64,000 bases of DNA from assembly GCF_000349325.1 (NCBI RefSeq), contig NC_020504.1, positions 7,730,326 to 7,794,325 of the forward strand, read 5' to 3'. A program made the position numbers and the translations under genes. The stretch comes from Streptomyces davaonensis JCM 4913 (lineage in GTDB: Bacteria; Actinomycetota; Actinomycetes; Streptomycetales; Streptomycetaceae). Below, piece after piece: positions 56,361 to 64,000 of the stretch; positions within the stretch are counted from its first letter, which is position 1, and each line of letters opens with the position of its first letter. Under the pieces are notes generated by a model that was not told the DNA's origin, ran no database searches, and saw only the letters and a list, made by a program, of their open reading frames with translations.

Positions 56361-57650
56361 ATGGGTCACGGCGAGGAGTGGGGACGGGACATGGCCGCGG
56401 GATACCTGGAGATCCTCAGGGCGAGGCACGCCACGCGGCTGCTCGTCGGCACGCTGGTGGGCCGGCTGCCGAATGCCACCGCCGCCATCGCGATCGTGCT
56501 CTTCGTCCGCGCCGAGGGCGGCACGTACAGCCTCGCGGGGGCGCTGGCGGCCGTCTACGGCGTCGCCAACGCCGTGGGGCAGCCGGTGCTGGGGCGGCTG
56601 GTGGATCTGCACGGGCAGCCGCGGGTGCAGTTGCCCTCCGCCGTGGTGTCGGCGCTCGGTATGGCCGTCTTCGCCTTCACCGGTATCGGGCCGCTCGCGC
56701 TCGCCTACGCGGCCGTGGCGGTCGCCGGACTGTTCACGCCGCCCTTGGAGGGCGGTCTGCGGGCGTTGTGGCCGTCTGTGCTCGGCAAGGAGGGCCAGGT
56801 GCACACGGCGTACGCGATGGATGCCGTGGCGCAGGAAGTCATGTTCACCGTCGGGCCGTTGCTGGTGACGCTGTGCACCTCGCTGTGGTCGGCGCAGGCG
56901 GCGCTGCTCGTGCTGAACGTCATAGGCGTTCTGGGTGCGCTGTCCGTGGTGGTGTCGGCGCCCTCGCGCGCGTGGCGCTCGGCGCCGCGTGAGGCGCACT
57001 GGCTGGGCGCGCTGCGCTCGCCCGGACTGCTGGCGCTGCTCGGTGCGTTCATCTTCGTTGGCATCGCGCTCGGCTCCATCACGGTCGCCTCGGTGCCGTA
57101 TGCGGACGAGCACGGCGGTGACGCGGTCTACGGCTGGCTGATGGCGGCCCTGGGGCTCGGCGCGCTCGTCGGGGGCACGGTGTACGGGGCGCGGCAGTGG
57201 TCGGGGGAGCCGGGGCGGCGACTGACGGTGCTGGTGGCCCTTCTGGCGGTGTGTTACCTGCCGCTGATGCTGATGCCGGGCGCGGTTCCCATGGTGCTGC
57301 TGACCGTGCTGTCGGGTGTGTTCCTCGCTCCGTGCATCGCTTGTGCCTTTGTGCTCGTCGACCGGCACGCCCCGCGCGGGACGGTCACCGAGGCTTTCTC
57401 CTGGCTTGTGACGACGTTCACCGTCGGCGCGTCGGTCGGAACAGGGCTCGCGGGCCCGGTCGTCGAGGCCGGTGGCGCCCTGTGGGGCTTCGCCGTTCCG
57501 GGTGTCGCGGGAGCCGTGTCGCTGCTGGTCCTGCTGGCCACGGGGCGGGTCCTCGCAGCGTCCGGGCAGGGAGCGGTCGTTGCGGCTTCATCGGAAAATG
57601 ATCCAAACCGTGCCGTCGAACCCCGTTTCAGCACCGGGGATCGGGCGTAA
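56361..57650 (+). CDS. MFS transporter
   Basis: 429 residues from ATG 56361 (or 419 from ATG 56391, which gives the more usual MAAGYLEILRARHATRLL start). Twelve predicted helices in two halves, with the loop-2/3 signature LGRLVDLHGQPRVQLP near 78. The long C-terminal tail is hydrophilic. Probable efflux or sugar-type exporter; substrate unknown. Under the divergent LacI-family regulator. Its TAA stop forms the first three bases of the TAATGT box for pafA. Confidence 0.85.
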   Translation: MGHGEEWGRDMAAGYLEILRARHATRLLVGTLVGRLPNATAAIAIVLFVRAEGGTYSLAGALAAVYGVANAVGQPVLGRLVDLHGQPRVQLPSAVVSALGMAVFAFTGIGPLALAYAAVAVAGLFTPPLEGGLRALWPSVLGKEGQVHTAYAMDAVAQEVMFTVGPLLVTLCTSLWSAQAALLVLNVIGVLGALSVVVSAPSRAWRSAPREAHWLGALRSPGLLALLGAFIFVGIALGSITVASVPYADEHGGDAVYGWLMAALGLGALVGGTVYGARQWSGEPGRRLTVLVALLAVCYLPLMLMPGAVPMVLLTVLSGVFLAPCIACAFVLVDRHAPRGTVTEAFSWLVTTFTVGASVGTGLAGPVVEAGGALWGFAVPGVAGAVSLLVLLATGRVLAASGQGAVVAASSENDPNRAVEPRFSTGDRA

Positions 57651-57653
57651 TGT
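57648..57653 (+). promoter_or_regulatory. -10 box of a leaderless pafA transcript
   Basis: TAATGT ends 6 nt before the pafA ATG (57660). Its first three bases are the stop codon of the MFS gene. Confidence 0.55.
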
Positions 57654-57659
57654 TCAGTC

Positions 57660-59021
57660 ATGGACCGCCGCATTTTCGGGCTGGAGAACGAGTACGGCGT
57701 CACGTGCACGTTCAGGGGACAGCGCCGTCTGTCGCCTGACGAGGTGGCGCGGTACCTCTTCCGCCGTGTCGTGTCATGGGGCCGCAGCAGCAATGTCTTT
57801 CTGCGGAACGGCGCCCGCCTCTATCTCGACGTGGGGTCACATCCGGAATACGCGACACCCGAATGTGACAACGTGACCGAACTGGTCACGCACGACAAGG
57901 CAGGCGAGCGCATTCTGGAAGGGCTACTGGTGGACGCCGAACGACGCCTGCACGAGGAAGGAATCGCGGGCGACGTCTACCTCTTCAAGAACAACACCGA
58001 CTCGGCGGGCAACTCCTACGGTTGCCACGAGAACTATCTGGTGGCGCGGCACGGGGAGTTCTCCCGGCTCGCGGACATCCTCATTCCGTTCCTTGTCACG
58101 CGTCAGCTCCTGTGCGGCGCGGGCAAGGTGCTCCAGACCCCGCGCGGGGCCGTGTACTGCGTGAGTCAGCGGGCGGAGCACATCTGGGAGGGCGTCTCCT
58201 CGGCGACGACCCGTTCCCGGCCCATCATCAACACTCGCGACGAGCCGCACGCGGACGCCGAGCGCTATCGCCGGCTGCATGTCATCGTGGGCGACTCCAA
58301 CATGTCCGAGACGACCATGCTGCTCAAGGTCGGTGCCACCGATCTGGTGCTGCGCATGATCGAGGCGGGCACGGTGATGCGGGACCTCACCCTGGAGAAC
58401 CCGATCCGGGCGATCCGCGAGGTCAGCCATGACATCACCGGCCGGCGCAAGGTGCGCCTGGCCAGCGGCCGCGAGGCTTCCGCGCTGGAGGTGCAGCGGG
58501 AGTACTACGAGAAGGCCGTGGACTTCTGCGAGCGCCGCGGTATCCGCACCGGCACCGTGGAGCAGGTGCTGGAGCTGTGGGGCCGCACGCTGGACTCGAT
58601 CGAGTCGGAGGATCTCGACCGGATCGGCACCGAGATCGACTGGGTCATGAAGTACAAGCTCATCGAGCGCTATCGGGCCAAGCACAACATGACCATGTCG
58701 CATCCGCGGGTGGCGCAGATAGACCTCGCCTACCACGACATCCACCGCCGTCGTGGGCTGTACTACCTGCTGGAGAGGAAGGGTCAAGCAGCGCGGATCT
58801 GCAATGACTTGAAGATCTTCGAAGGCAAGTCCGTTCCGCCGCAGACCACTCGGGCCCGGCTGCGCGGCGACTTCATCCGCAGGGCCCAGGAACAGCGCCG
58901 GGACTTCACCGTCGACTGGGTCCATCTCAAGCTCAACGACCAGGCCCAGCGCACGGTGTTGTGCAAGGACCCGTTCCGTTCCGTGGACGACCGGGTGGAG
59001 AAACTGATCGCCGGTATGTGA
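57660..59021 (+). CDS. pafA: Pup--protein ligase PafA
   Basis: 453 residues. ATP-dependent ligase joining the C-terminal Glu of Pup to substrate lysines. Glutamine-synthetase-like core: [18 protein letters not shown] at the N-terminus, [24 protein letters not shown] near 47, [22 protein letters not shown] near 110 and [22 protein letters not shown] near 182. It lacks the Dop loop, which separates it from Dop at 51093. Start fixed by TAATGT 6 nt upstream. Separated from prcA by the LacI/MFS pair; followed by FKBP genes and pafBC. Confidence 0.96.
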   Translation: MDRRIFGLENEYGVTCTFRGQRRLSPDEVARYLFRRVVSWGRSSNVFLRNGARLYLDVGSHPEYATPECDNVTELVTHDKAGERILEGLLVDAERRLHEEGIAGDVYLFKNNTDSAGNSYGCHENYLVARHGEFSRLADILIPFLVTRQLLCGAGKVLQTPRGAVYCVSQRAEHIWEGVSSATTRSRPIINTRDEPHADAERYRRLHVIVGDSNMSETTMLLKVGATDLVLRMIEAGTVMRDLTLENPIRAIREVSHDITGRRKVRLASGREASALEVQREYYEKAVDFCERRGIRTGTVEQVLELWGRTLDSIESEDLDRIGTEIDWVMKYKLIERYRAKHNMTMSHPRVAQIDLAYHDIHRRRGLYYLLERKGQAARICNDLKIFEGKSVPPQTTRARLRGDFIRRAQEQRRDFTVDWVHLKLNDQAQRTVLCKDPFRSVDDRVEKLIAGM

Positions 59022-59059
59022 GCGACGAGTTCCGGCCCACTGGTGCCGGAACGCAACAC

Positions 59060-59092
59060 GGGCGCCGTACGTTTCTCGTACGGCGCCCTTCT
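59060..59092 (+). terminator. Terminator after pafA
   Basis: GGGCGCCGTACG pairs perfectly with CGTACGGCGCCC (12 bp, TTTCT loop), then TTCT. Confidence 0.82.
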
Positions 59093-59151
59093 CACGCCGT
59101 AGAGTTGCGCGCACGCCATTCACAAGATCGACCGATTACGAGGCCCCCACC

Positions 59152-60153
59152 GTGCGCCGACGCTCACTCCTCATTGCCGTACCCGCCGGACTGGCCACGC
59201 TCGCCGCGTGCGGCGACGACGACGCCGACTCCAGCGAGGCCAGCGACAGCGCGTCGCCCTCGGCCCCCGAGACGTCGGCCGCGCCGTCGCCGAAGATCGT
59301 GGACGGTCCGCTGCCGGCGATCACCGCGGGGACGAAGTTCGGTGAGAAGCCGACGGTCGCCAAGGGCAGCGGTGACCCGTCGAAGGATCTGGCCGTGAAG
59401 ACGGTGATCGCGGGCAACGGCCAGACGGTCGCGGAGAACGACTACATCCAGGCCCACTACCTGGGCCAGATCTGGTCCTCGGCGAAGGTCTTCGACAACT
59501 CCTACGACCGCAAGACGCCGCTGGTCATCCAGCTCGCCCAGGGCAGCATCATCGACGGCTGGCGCTACGCCCTGCCCGGCAAGAAGGTCGGCAGCCGCGT
59601 CCAGATGGCCGTCCCGCCGACCTGGGGCTACGGCACCCAGGGCAACAGCCAGGCGGGCATCAAGGGCACCGACACGCTGGTGTTCGTGGTGGATGTGCAG
59701 GGCACCTTCAACGCCAAGAGCTCCGCCAAGGGCACCGAGGTCGCCCAGGACAATGTGGACCTGCCCAAGGTCGGCACCAACACCGACGGCAAGGCGCCCT
59801 CCATCGAGGTCCCCGAGACCGACGCGCCGACGAAGCTGGTGGCGAACTACATCCTGGAGGGTGACGGCGCGGAGGTCGGCGCCGAGGACAGCGTGCTGGT
59901 GCAGTACAAGGGCGTGCTGTGGGACGGCGGCAAGGAGTTCGATGCCACGTACACCAACAAGCAGCTGGTGTCCTTCTCCCTCCAGCAGGTCGTCAAGGGC
60001 TGGGCACAGGGCCTGACCGGCAAGAAGGTCGGCAGCCGCGTCCTCATCGTCATCCCGCCGGACCTCGGTTACGGCGACAACCCTCCGCAGGGCAGCGGCA
60101 TCAAGAAGGACTCCACGCTGGTCTTCTCGGTCGACATCCTCGCGAAGATGTGA
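59152..60153 (+). CDS. Tandem FKBP-type peptidyl-prolyl isomerase lipoprotein
   Basis: 333 residues. Signal begins MRRRSLLIAVPAGLATLAAC: lipobox LAAC and a twin-arginine start, so possibly a Tat-routed lipoprotein. Two FKBP domains (about 80-185 and 215-333), with YLGQIWSSAKVFDNSYDR and YKGVLWDGGKEFDATYTN as first strands and YGTQGNSQAGIKGTDTLVFVVDV / YGDNPPQGSGIKKDSTLVFSVDI as ends. A folding helper outside the membrane. GTG at 59152 with GAGG 8 nt ahead. Next gene is a cytosolic single-domain FKBP. Confidence 0.92.
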   Translation: MRRRSLLIAVPAGLATLAACGDDDADSSEASDSASPSAPETSAAPSPKIVDGPLPAITAGTKFGEKPTVAKGSGDPSKDLAVKTVIAGNGQTVAENDYIQAHYLGQIWSSAKVFDNSYDRKTPLVIQLAQGSIIDGWRYALPGKKVGSRVQMAVPPTWGYGTQGNSQAGIKGTDTLVFVVDVQGTFNAKSSAKGTEVAQDNVDLPKVGTNTDGKAPSIEVPETDAPTKLVANYILEGDGAEVGAEDSVLVQYKGVLWDGGKEFDATYTNKQLVSFSLQQVVKGWAQGLTGKKVGSRVLIVIPPDLGYGDNPPQGSGIKKDSTLVFSVDILAKM

Positions 60154-60213
60154 CCCCGCGCGGGATGTAAGACTGTGACGTTGCCTGTCCGACACAAGCA
60201 TGGAGCTGAACAC

Positions 60214-60585
60214 GTGAGCATCGACAAGCCCGAGATCGACTTCCCGGGTGGCGAGCCGCCGGCGGACCTGGAGATCAAGGACATCTGGGAGGGCGACGGA
60301 GAGGTGGCCCAGGCGGGCCAGACCGTGACCGTGCACTACGTCGGTGTCGCCTTCAGCACCGGCGAGGAGTTCGACGCCAGCTGGAACCGTGGCACGCCGT
60401 TCCGCTTCCCGCTGGGCGGCGGCCGGGTCATCAAGGGCTGGGACCAGGGCGTGCAGGGCATGAAGGTCGGCGGCCGCCGCCAGCTGACCATCCCGGCCCA
60501 CCTCGCCTACGGCAACCAGAGCCCGACGCCGGCCATCCAGCCGGGCGAGACCCTGATCTTCGTGGTCGACCTCCTCGGGGTCTGA
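60214..60585 (+). CDS. Cytosolic FKBP-type peptidyl-prolyl isomerase
   Basis: 123 residues, one minimal FKBP domain: VHYVGVAFSTGEEFDASWNRGTPF near 40, GGGRVIKGWDQGVQGMKVGGRR near 68 and LAYGNQSPTPAIQPGETLIFVVDLLGV at the end, close to human FKBP12. No signal peptide. GTG at 60214 with GGAG 8 nt ahead. Follows the tandem-FKBP lipoprotein by 60 nt. A 15-bp tandem repeat begins in its stop codon region. Confidence 0.95.
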   Translation: MSIDKPEIDFPGGEPPADLEIKDIWEGDGEVAQAGQTVTVHYVGVAFSTGEEFDASWNRGTPFRFPLGGGRVIKGWDQGVQGMKVGGRRQLTIPAHLAYGNQSPTPAIQPGETLIFVVDLLGV

Positions 60586-60640
60586 TCATTCGACGTCCGA
60601 TCATTCGGCGTCCGATCACTCGAGGTCTGATCGTCTTGCG
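60581..60640 (+). repeat. 15-bp tandem repeat, three good copies plus a decayed fourth, over the FKBP stop
   Basis: Units starting TCTGATCATTCG (60581), TCCGATCATTCG (60596), TCCGATCACTCG (60611) and TCTGATCGTC (60626). The TGA at 60583-60585 of the first unit is the gene's stop. Confidence 0.88.
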
Positions 60641-60658
60641 ACCGGACCCGATCACCTG

Positions 60659-60695
60659 GGGCCCATGCCTGGCCGGGCATGGGCCCTCGGCTTTT
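60659..60695 (+). terminator. Intrinsic terminator after the FKBP gene
   Basis: GGGCCCATGCC pairs perfectly with GGCATGGGCCC (11 bp, 6-nt loop), then TCGGCTTTT. Confidence 0.85.
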
Positions 60696-60758
60696 GCCGC
60701 GCCACCTGAGGGCGGTACGGTCATCGGTCTAAGCACCATAGGGAGGCGAAGGGCGTCG

Positions 60759-61736
60759 ATGGCCATTGCCAAGGCCGAGCGGCTCATGAATCTGGCGCTG
60801 TGTCTGCTCGGGACGCGGCGGCCGCTGAGCAAGCGCGAGCTGCGTGACTCCATCGAGGCGTACGTCGAAGCCTTCGGACCGGGCGGCGGCGCGGCGGGGA
60901 GCGACGACTCCTTCAACCGCATGTTCGAGCGCGACAAGGACGATCTGCGCGAACTCGGCCTGGTCATCGAGACCGTCGAGAGCCTCGACGGCGAGGTCGG
61001 CTATCTCGCCCGCCGCGACAGCAACCGGCTGCCCCCGATCACCCTCGACGCCGAGGAGGCGGCCGCCCTGGGCCTGGCCGCGAAGGTCTGGCAGCAGGCC
61101 CGGCTCGCCGGTGCCGCCAGCGGCGCCCTCCAGAAGCTGCGTGCGGCCGGTCTGCCCGAGGACGTCGACCCCTACGAGGCCCATGGCGCGCTGGAACCGC
61201 GGATCCCCGTCCACGAGGCCGCGTTCGAGCCGCTGATGCTGGCCTGCCGGGACCGCCGGACGGTCGGCTTCGATTACCGTAAGGCCACCGCCGCGCACCC
61301 CGAGCCCCGGCATGTCGAGCCGTGGGCGCTGGAGTGCTGGCGCGGCCACTGGTATCTGGCGGGCTGGGACCGCGACCGGGGTGCCGAGCGGGTCTTCAGG
61401 CTCTCCCGGATCACCGGCAAGGTCCGCTCGCGCGGCGGGAAGTTCACCGCCCCGGTGCCGGACGTCGTCACCGTGCGGGAGACCGTCGCGGGCTGGGCGG
61501 GGGAGACCGCCGACCGCTCCGCGCTGATCCGGCTGCGTTCCGATGCCGGGTACCCCTTGCGGGCGAAAGCCACCCGGGTCCGGGAACTCGGTGACGGCTG
61601 GGACGAGTTGGAGATTCCGTACGGCCATGGCCTGGACGCCTGGCTGGTGGAGTTCGGTCCGGACGTGGTGGTGCTGGAGCCCGCCGAGCTGCGGGCCGAT
61701 GTGATGGACCGGCTGCGTGCCGTGGCCAAGGGCTGA
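60759..61736 (+). CDS. pafB: WYL-domain transcriptional regulator PafB
   Basis: 325 residues. N-terminal winged helix-turn-helix (about 1-90, RERDKDDLRELG type) and WYL domain with the W-Y-L-like run WRGHWYLAGWDRDRGAERVFRLSRI near 190, and a C-terminal WCX domain. With PafC it forms the regulator known in mycobacteria to activate DNA-damage genes (RecA/LexA-independent). ATG at 60759 with GGGAGG ahead. Coupled to pafC by an 18-nt gap. Close to pafA as in other actinobacteria. Confidence 0.92.
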   Translation: MAIAKAERLMNLALCLLGTRRPLSKRELRDSIEAYVEAFGPGGGAAGSDDSFNRMFERDKDDLRELGLVIETVESLDGEVGYLARRDSNRLPPITLDAEEAAALGLAAKVWQQARLAGAASGALQKLRAAGLPEDVDPYEAHGALEPRIPVHEAAFEPLMLACRDRRTVGFDYRKATAAHPEPRHVEPWALECWRGHWYLAGWDRDRGAERVFRLSRITGKVRSRGGKFTAPVPDVVTVRETVAGWAGETADRSALIRLRSDAGYPLRAKATRVRELGDGWDELEIPYGHGLDAWLVEFGPDVVVLEPAELRADVMDRLRAVAKG

Positions 61737-61754
61737 GGGGGAGCGGACGAAGAC

Positions 61755-62750
61755 GTGGCAGGCAAACCGGTCAGGCCCGTGAACGCCATCGACCAGACCC
61801 GGCGGATGCTCTCCCTGGTGACGTATCTCAGGGAGCGCCCCGGCGCCCGCGTCGAGGACGTCGCGCGCGCCTTCGGCATCACCGAGGACGAGCTGGTCTC
61901 GGACCTCGATGTGCTGCCCATGTGCGGCACCAGCTTCCGCGGTGGCGATCTGCTCGACATCGACACCGACGGCGAGCGGATCTGGTGGCACAACCCGGCC
62001 GCCCTCGCGGCGGAAGCCGCCGAGCCGCTGCGGCTGGCCTCCGACGAGGCCACGGCCCTGCTGGTGGCGGCCCGCGCGGTGGCCACGCTGCCCGGACTGC
62101 GCGAGGGCGACCGGCAGGCCCTGCTGCGGGCCACCGCCAAGGTGGAGACCGCGGCCGGCGAGGCGGCGGGCGCCAGCGCCCGGCTCTCGGTGACCTTTGA
62201 GTCCGAGGGCGGCGTCTTCGCCGACGTCGACCGGGCGATCTCCGAGCGCCGCCGGCTGTGGATCCGCTACTACTCCCCGGCCCGCGACGAGGTCACCGAG
62301 CGCGAGATCGACCCGATCCGCCTGGTCAGCGTGGGGCACACCTATGTCGAGGCATGGTGCCGCCGCTCCGAGGCGCGCCGCACCTTCCGGCTCGACCGGG
62401 TCGCCGAGATCAAGATCCTCGACGAGCCCTCGGCGCCGCCCGAGGTCGAGCTGCGGGACCTCTCCGAGGGGCTGGTGCAGCCCGCCGCCGAGGACCCCGA
62501 AGTGATCGTCGAGGTCGGTCCCGGCGGGCGCTGGGTCGCCGAGTACTACCCGCACGACAGTGCGGATGAGCTTCCCGACGGCGGGCTGCGTATCACTCTG
62601 CGGACGCCCGACCCGGCGTCGCTGCGGCGCCTCGCGCTCCGGCTCGGCCCCGACGGCCGTATCGTCGCCCCGCCCGAGCTGGCCGACAGCGCCCGCCGGG
62701 CGGCCCGGGAGGCCCTCGCGGCGTACGACGGCATCGAGGCGCAGGGCTGA
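61755..62750 (+). CDS. pafC: WYL-domain transcriptional regulator PafC
   Basis: 331 residues. N-terminal winged helix-turn-helix (12-75, QTRRMLSLVTYLRERPGARVEDVARAFG) then a WYL domain (about 155-225) with RLVSVGHTYVEAWCRRSEARRTFRLDRV, and a C-terminal WCX domain. Partner of PafB in the PafBC heteromer or fusion. GTG at 61755 with GGGGAG ahead. Confidence 0.92.
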   Translation: MAGKPVRPVNAIDQTRRMLSLVTYLRERPGARVEDVARAFGITEDELVSDLDVLPMCGTSFRGGDLLDIDTDGERIWWHNPAALAAEAAEPLRLASDEATALLVAARAVATLPGLREGDRQALLRATAKVETAAGEAAGASARLSVTFESEGGVFADVDRAISERRRLWIRYYSPARDEVTEREIDPIRLVSVGHTYVEAWCRRSEARRTFRLDRVAEIKILDEPSAPPEVELRDLSEGLVQPAAEDPEVIVEVGPGGRWVAEYYPHDSADELPDGGLRITLRTPDPASLRRLALRLGPDGRIVAPPELADSARRAAREALAAYDGIEAQG

Positions 62751-62819
62751 GCACGGTCGTGCTCCGGACACCGGCACACAGCGCCCGTAGGCGATCGACC
62801 AATGAAAGGGAGCGGTGCT

Positions 62820-63104
62820 TTGAGTGAGTCGGTGATGTCGGGGGTCTCGGTGGCGTCCGCGTTCGCGGGGATGAGAAGTGTGTCCAGCGTGGTGTTCAGG
62901 GCGGGCTGCCCGGACTGCCGGGGCCGGTTCGAACTCGCCGCGAGCGCCCTCAGGCTGGCCATCGGCGCCAGCAGCCGTACCACCTTCTACTCCTTCACCT
63001 GCCCCGACTGCGGTGTCCCGGTGCGCAAGCCGGCCGGGGAGCGGATCGTGGAGCTGCTCACCGGGGGCGGGGTCCGCACGCTGCGGCTGCACTCGACCGT
63101 CTAG
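62820..63104 (+). CDS. Small zinc-ribbon protein of unknown function
   Basis: 94 residues. Two CxxC knuckles, AGCPDCRG near 35 and FTCPDCGV near 66, make a zinc ribbon; no other family features. TTG at 62820 is chosen for AAAGGGAG 7 nt upstream; an ATG at 62871 would give 77 residues and keep both CxxC pairs. Lies 69 nt after pafC. Its TAG stop (63102-63104) forms the first half of the TAGGCT box of the next gene. Confidence 0.7.
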   Translation: MSESVMSGVSVASAFAGMRSVSSVVFRAGCPDCRGRFELAASALRLAIGASSRTTFYSFTCPDCGVPVRKPAGERIVELLTGGGVRTLRLHSTV

Positions 63105-63114
63105 GCTCGGCGTC

Positions 63115-63309
63115 ATGTTCTGGCCGATGTTCGCGGTTGCTGTGGGGTTCCTGGGTCTCGTCGTTCTCGGCGTGCTCGCGGTGCGGGTCTTCGTGGAGGC
63201 GCAGCGTCTCGGCTGGCAGGTCTCGGAGTCCGCGCGGCGCATCAGCAGGGCGGCGGAGGACCTGGAGCGGGCGGCCGTGAGCACGGCGCGGACCGTGGAC
63301 TCGCTGTGA
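63115..63309 (+). CDS. Small single-helix membrane protein
   Basis: 64 residues: N-terminal membrane helix (about 2-27, MFWPMFAVAVGFLGLVVLGVLAVRV) followed by an amphipathic, probably coiled-coil cytoplasmic helix. It resembles bacteriocin-release or DUF948-like small anchors, but I cannot assign it. TAGGCT (63102-63107) lies 7 nt upstream of the ATG; no ribosome site, so leaderless. Between a zinc-ribbon gene and tatA. Confidence 0.7.
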   Translation: MFWPMFAVAVGFLGLVVLGVLAVRVFVEAQRLGWQVSESARRISRAAEDLERAAVSTARTVDSL

Positions 63310-63502
63310 GTCCGGCTGAGAACCAGGTGTGAGTCCTGCGCCGCAAGCGCTTTGGGGCACTTCGCCCTGTCACCCAGGTGCCAGTGCCAGGTACGCTGCT
63401 GGTCGCGGCCCGAGAACGAGGCCCGGACCGCGGACCGGGAGTATGCACGGGGATTGCCGGACGTTTACCCCTGAGCGTTACGATCGCTGTCAGCACGGTC
63501 GT

Positions 63503-63529
63503 TCGGACATTTGTCCGACCGGTCGGACA
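63503..63529. promoter_or_regulatory. Three alternating TCGGACA half-sites upstream of tatA
   Basis: TCGGACA (63503-63509), TGTCCGA (63512-63518) and TCGGACA (63523-63529) form two overlapping perfect palindromes; the right one is the 18-bp TGTCCGACCGGTCGGACA (63512-63529). They lie just after a possible promoter (TTGCCG 63454, TACGAT 63479) and 40-66 bp before tatA. Strong operator candidate; regulator unknown. Confidence 0.65.
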
Positions 63530-63568
63530 GGCACACACCCGCCCGCCTCGGTGAGAAGGTAAAGACTT

Positions 63569-63850
63569 ATGGGACGGCTCGGACCTACCGAGATCATTCT
63601 GATCCTCGTCGTCATCATCCTGCTGTTCGGTGCGAAGAAGCTTCCGGACATGGCTCGTTCGCTCGGCAAGTCCGCGCGCATCCTCAAGAGCGAGGCCAAG
63701 GCGATGAAGGAGGAGGACAAGTCCTCCGCGCCGGCCGACCCGCCGCACCAGGCCGACGAGCAGCCCGCGCAGCGCATCATCCAGGCCGCCCCCGGCGACG
63801 TGACCAGCTCGCGCCCGGTCACCGAGCCGACGGACACGACCAAGCGCTGA
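63569..63850 (+). CDS. tatA: Twin-arginine translocase subunit TatA
   Basis: 93 residues. N-terminal membrane helix [27 protein letters not shown] with the FGxKKLP hinge and amphipathic helix typical of TatA/E, then an acidic, flexible tail. Forms the pore-like component of Tat export of folded proteins with TatC next door. ATG preceded by GAAGGTAAAG. The likely Tat clients in this window are the propeller protein at 26551 and perhaps the FKBP lipoprotein. Confidence 0.95.
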   Translation: MGRLGPTEIILILVVIILLFGAKKLPDMARSLGKSARILKSEAKAMKEEDKSSAPADPPHQADEQPAQRIIQAAPGDVTSSRPVTEPTDTTKR

Positions 63851-63897
63851 CGCAGGGCCGGTGATGACCGGCCCGCCGCACGAGATGGGAACGTGGG

Positions 63898-64000
63898 TTG
63901 CTGAAGCCTGCCCGCAACAAGGAGAAGGATCCCGAGGGGCGGATGCCCCTCGCGGAACACCTTCGTGAGCTCCGCAACCGGCTCGCGAAGGCGCTGCTGG
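63898..64000 (+). CDS. tatC: Sec-independent protein translocase TatC (N-terminus only, runs off the window)
   Basis: First 34 codons: LLKPARNKEKDPEGRMPLAEH followed by LRELRNRLAKALL, the cytoplasmic start of TatC (MPLxEHLxELRxRL signature). TTG start at 63898; the next in-frame ATG is internal to the conserved stretch. 47 nt after tatA, same transcript. The six membrane helices lie beyond the window. Confidence 0.93.
   Translation, partial: MLKPARNKEKDPEGRMPLAEHLRELRNRLAKALL

Noticed and set aside
54276..57368. 1030-codon minus-strand frame across prcA, LacI and MFS genes
   Set aside because: Low-complexity Arg/Pro/His composition and it crosses well-supported genes and a terminator.

Overview
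This is about 64 kb of high-G+C actinobacterial chromosome, almost certainly Streptomyces. Evidence: codon use with G/C at nearly every third position, paired chaplin genes (aerial-hypha surface proteins), mycothiol synthesis (mshC), a Pup-proteasome locus, GylR-controlled glycerol genes, and a gene order that matches, as I remember it, the S. coelicolor block running from tatA/tatC through pup-prcBA, metH, gylR and mshC to chpH/chpC and the gluconate genes. I see no rRNA, CRISPR array, insertion sequence or prophage. This is core chromosome with a few lineage-specific inserts.

Layout from the left. (1) 1-3.1 kb: gluconate permease and gluconokinase, divergent from a FadR/GntR-type regulator, then a methyltransferase. 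(2) 3.1-8.8 kb, minus strand: a three-gene unit of a single-module NRPS-like (Pls/PosA-type) protein, an M1 aminopeptidase and a SEC-C protein. (3) 9-14 kb: alpha/beta hydrolase, tRNA-Leu(GAG), M20 peptidase, the chaplin pair and small conserved genes. (4) 14-20.4 kb: a RecD-like protein that has lost its helicase motifs, aldo/keto reductase, LLM oxidoreductase, ferritin-like protein, CorA-type channel. (5) 20.4-24 kb: histidine phosphatase, DUF3090, SCO1664-family protein and mshC. (6) 24-28.5 kb: a glutamine-rich protein and a cytosolic subtilase that share a C-terminal module, a Tat-exported beta-propeller and a PAC2/ParJ-type protein. (7) 28.7-34.7 kb: FadR-type regulator, then the glycerol unit glpF-glpK-glpD with gylR. 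(8) 35-43 kb: metH, a HAD phosphatase and two orphan peptide-binding lipoproteins. (9) 43-48.7 kb: orphan response regulator, RecB-like nuclease, M50 protease, tRNA m1A methyltransferase, a secreted protein and a ferredoxin. (10) 49-62.8 kb: the pupylation-proteasome system (arc, dop, pup, prcB, prcA, pafA, pafB, pafC), interrupted by an endonuclease VII-like gene, a LacI/MFS pair and two FKBP prolyl isomerases. (11) 62.8-64 kb: small proteins, tatA and the start of tatC.

How the genes work together. The proteasome locus is complete. Pup, already ending in Gly-Gly-Glu, is ligated by PafA and removed by Dop; ARC unfolds substrates for the PrcAB core; PafBC are WYL-domain transcription regulators. 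Glycerol enters through GlpF, is phosphorylated by GlpK and oxidised by GlpD. Near-identical palindromes in front of both glpF and gylR look like the GylR operators. Gluconate uptake and phosphorylation feed the pentose-phosphate pathway.

Most notable observations: the glutamine-rich/subtilase pair with a shared C-terminal domain (24.0-26.3 kb); a RecD-fold protein with all catalytic motifs eroded (14.1-16.2 kb); an endonuclease gene wedged between pup and prcB and overlapping prcB; triplet half-sites in front of tatA; short tandem repeats anchored on the stop codons of three unrelated genes; and at least eight genes with a TANNNT box 6-7 nt before the start codon, the architecture of leaderless mRNAs.
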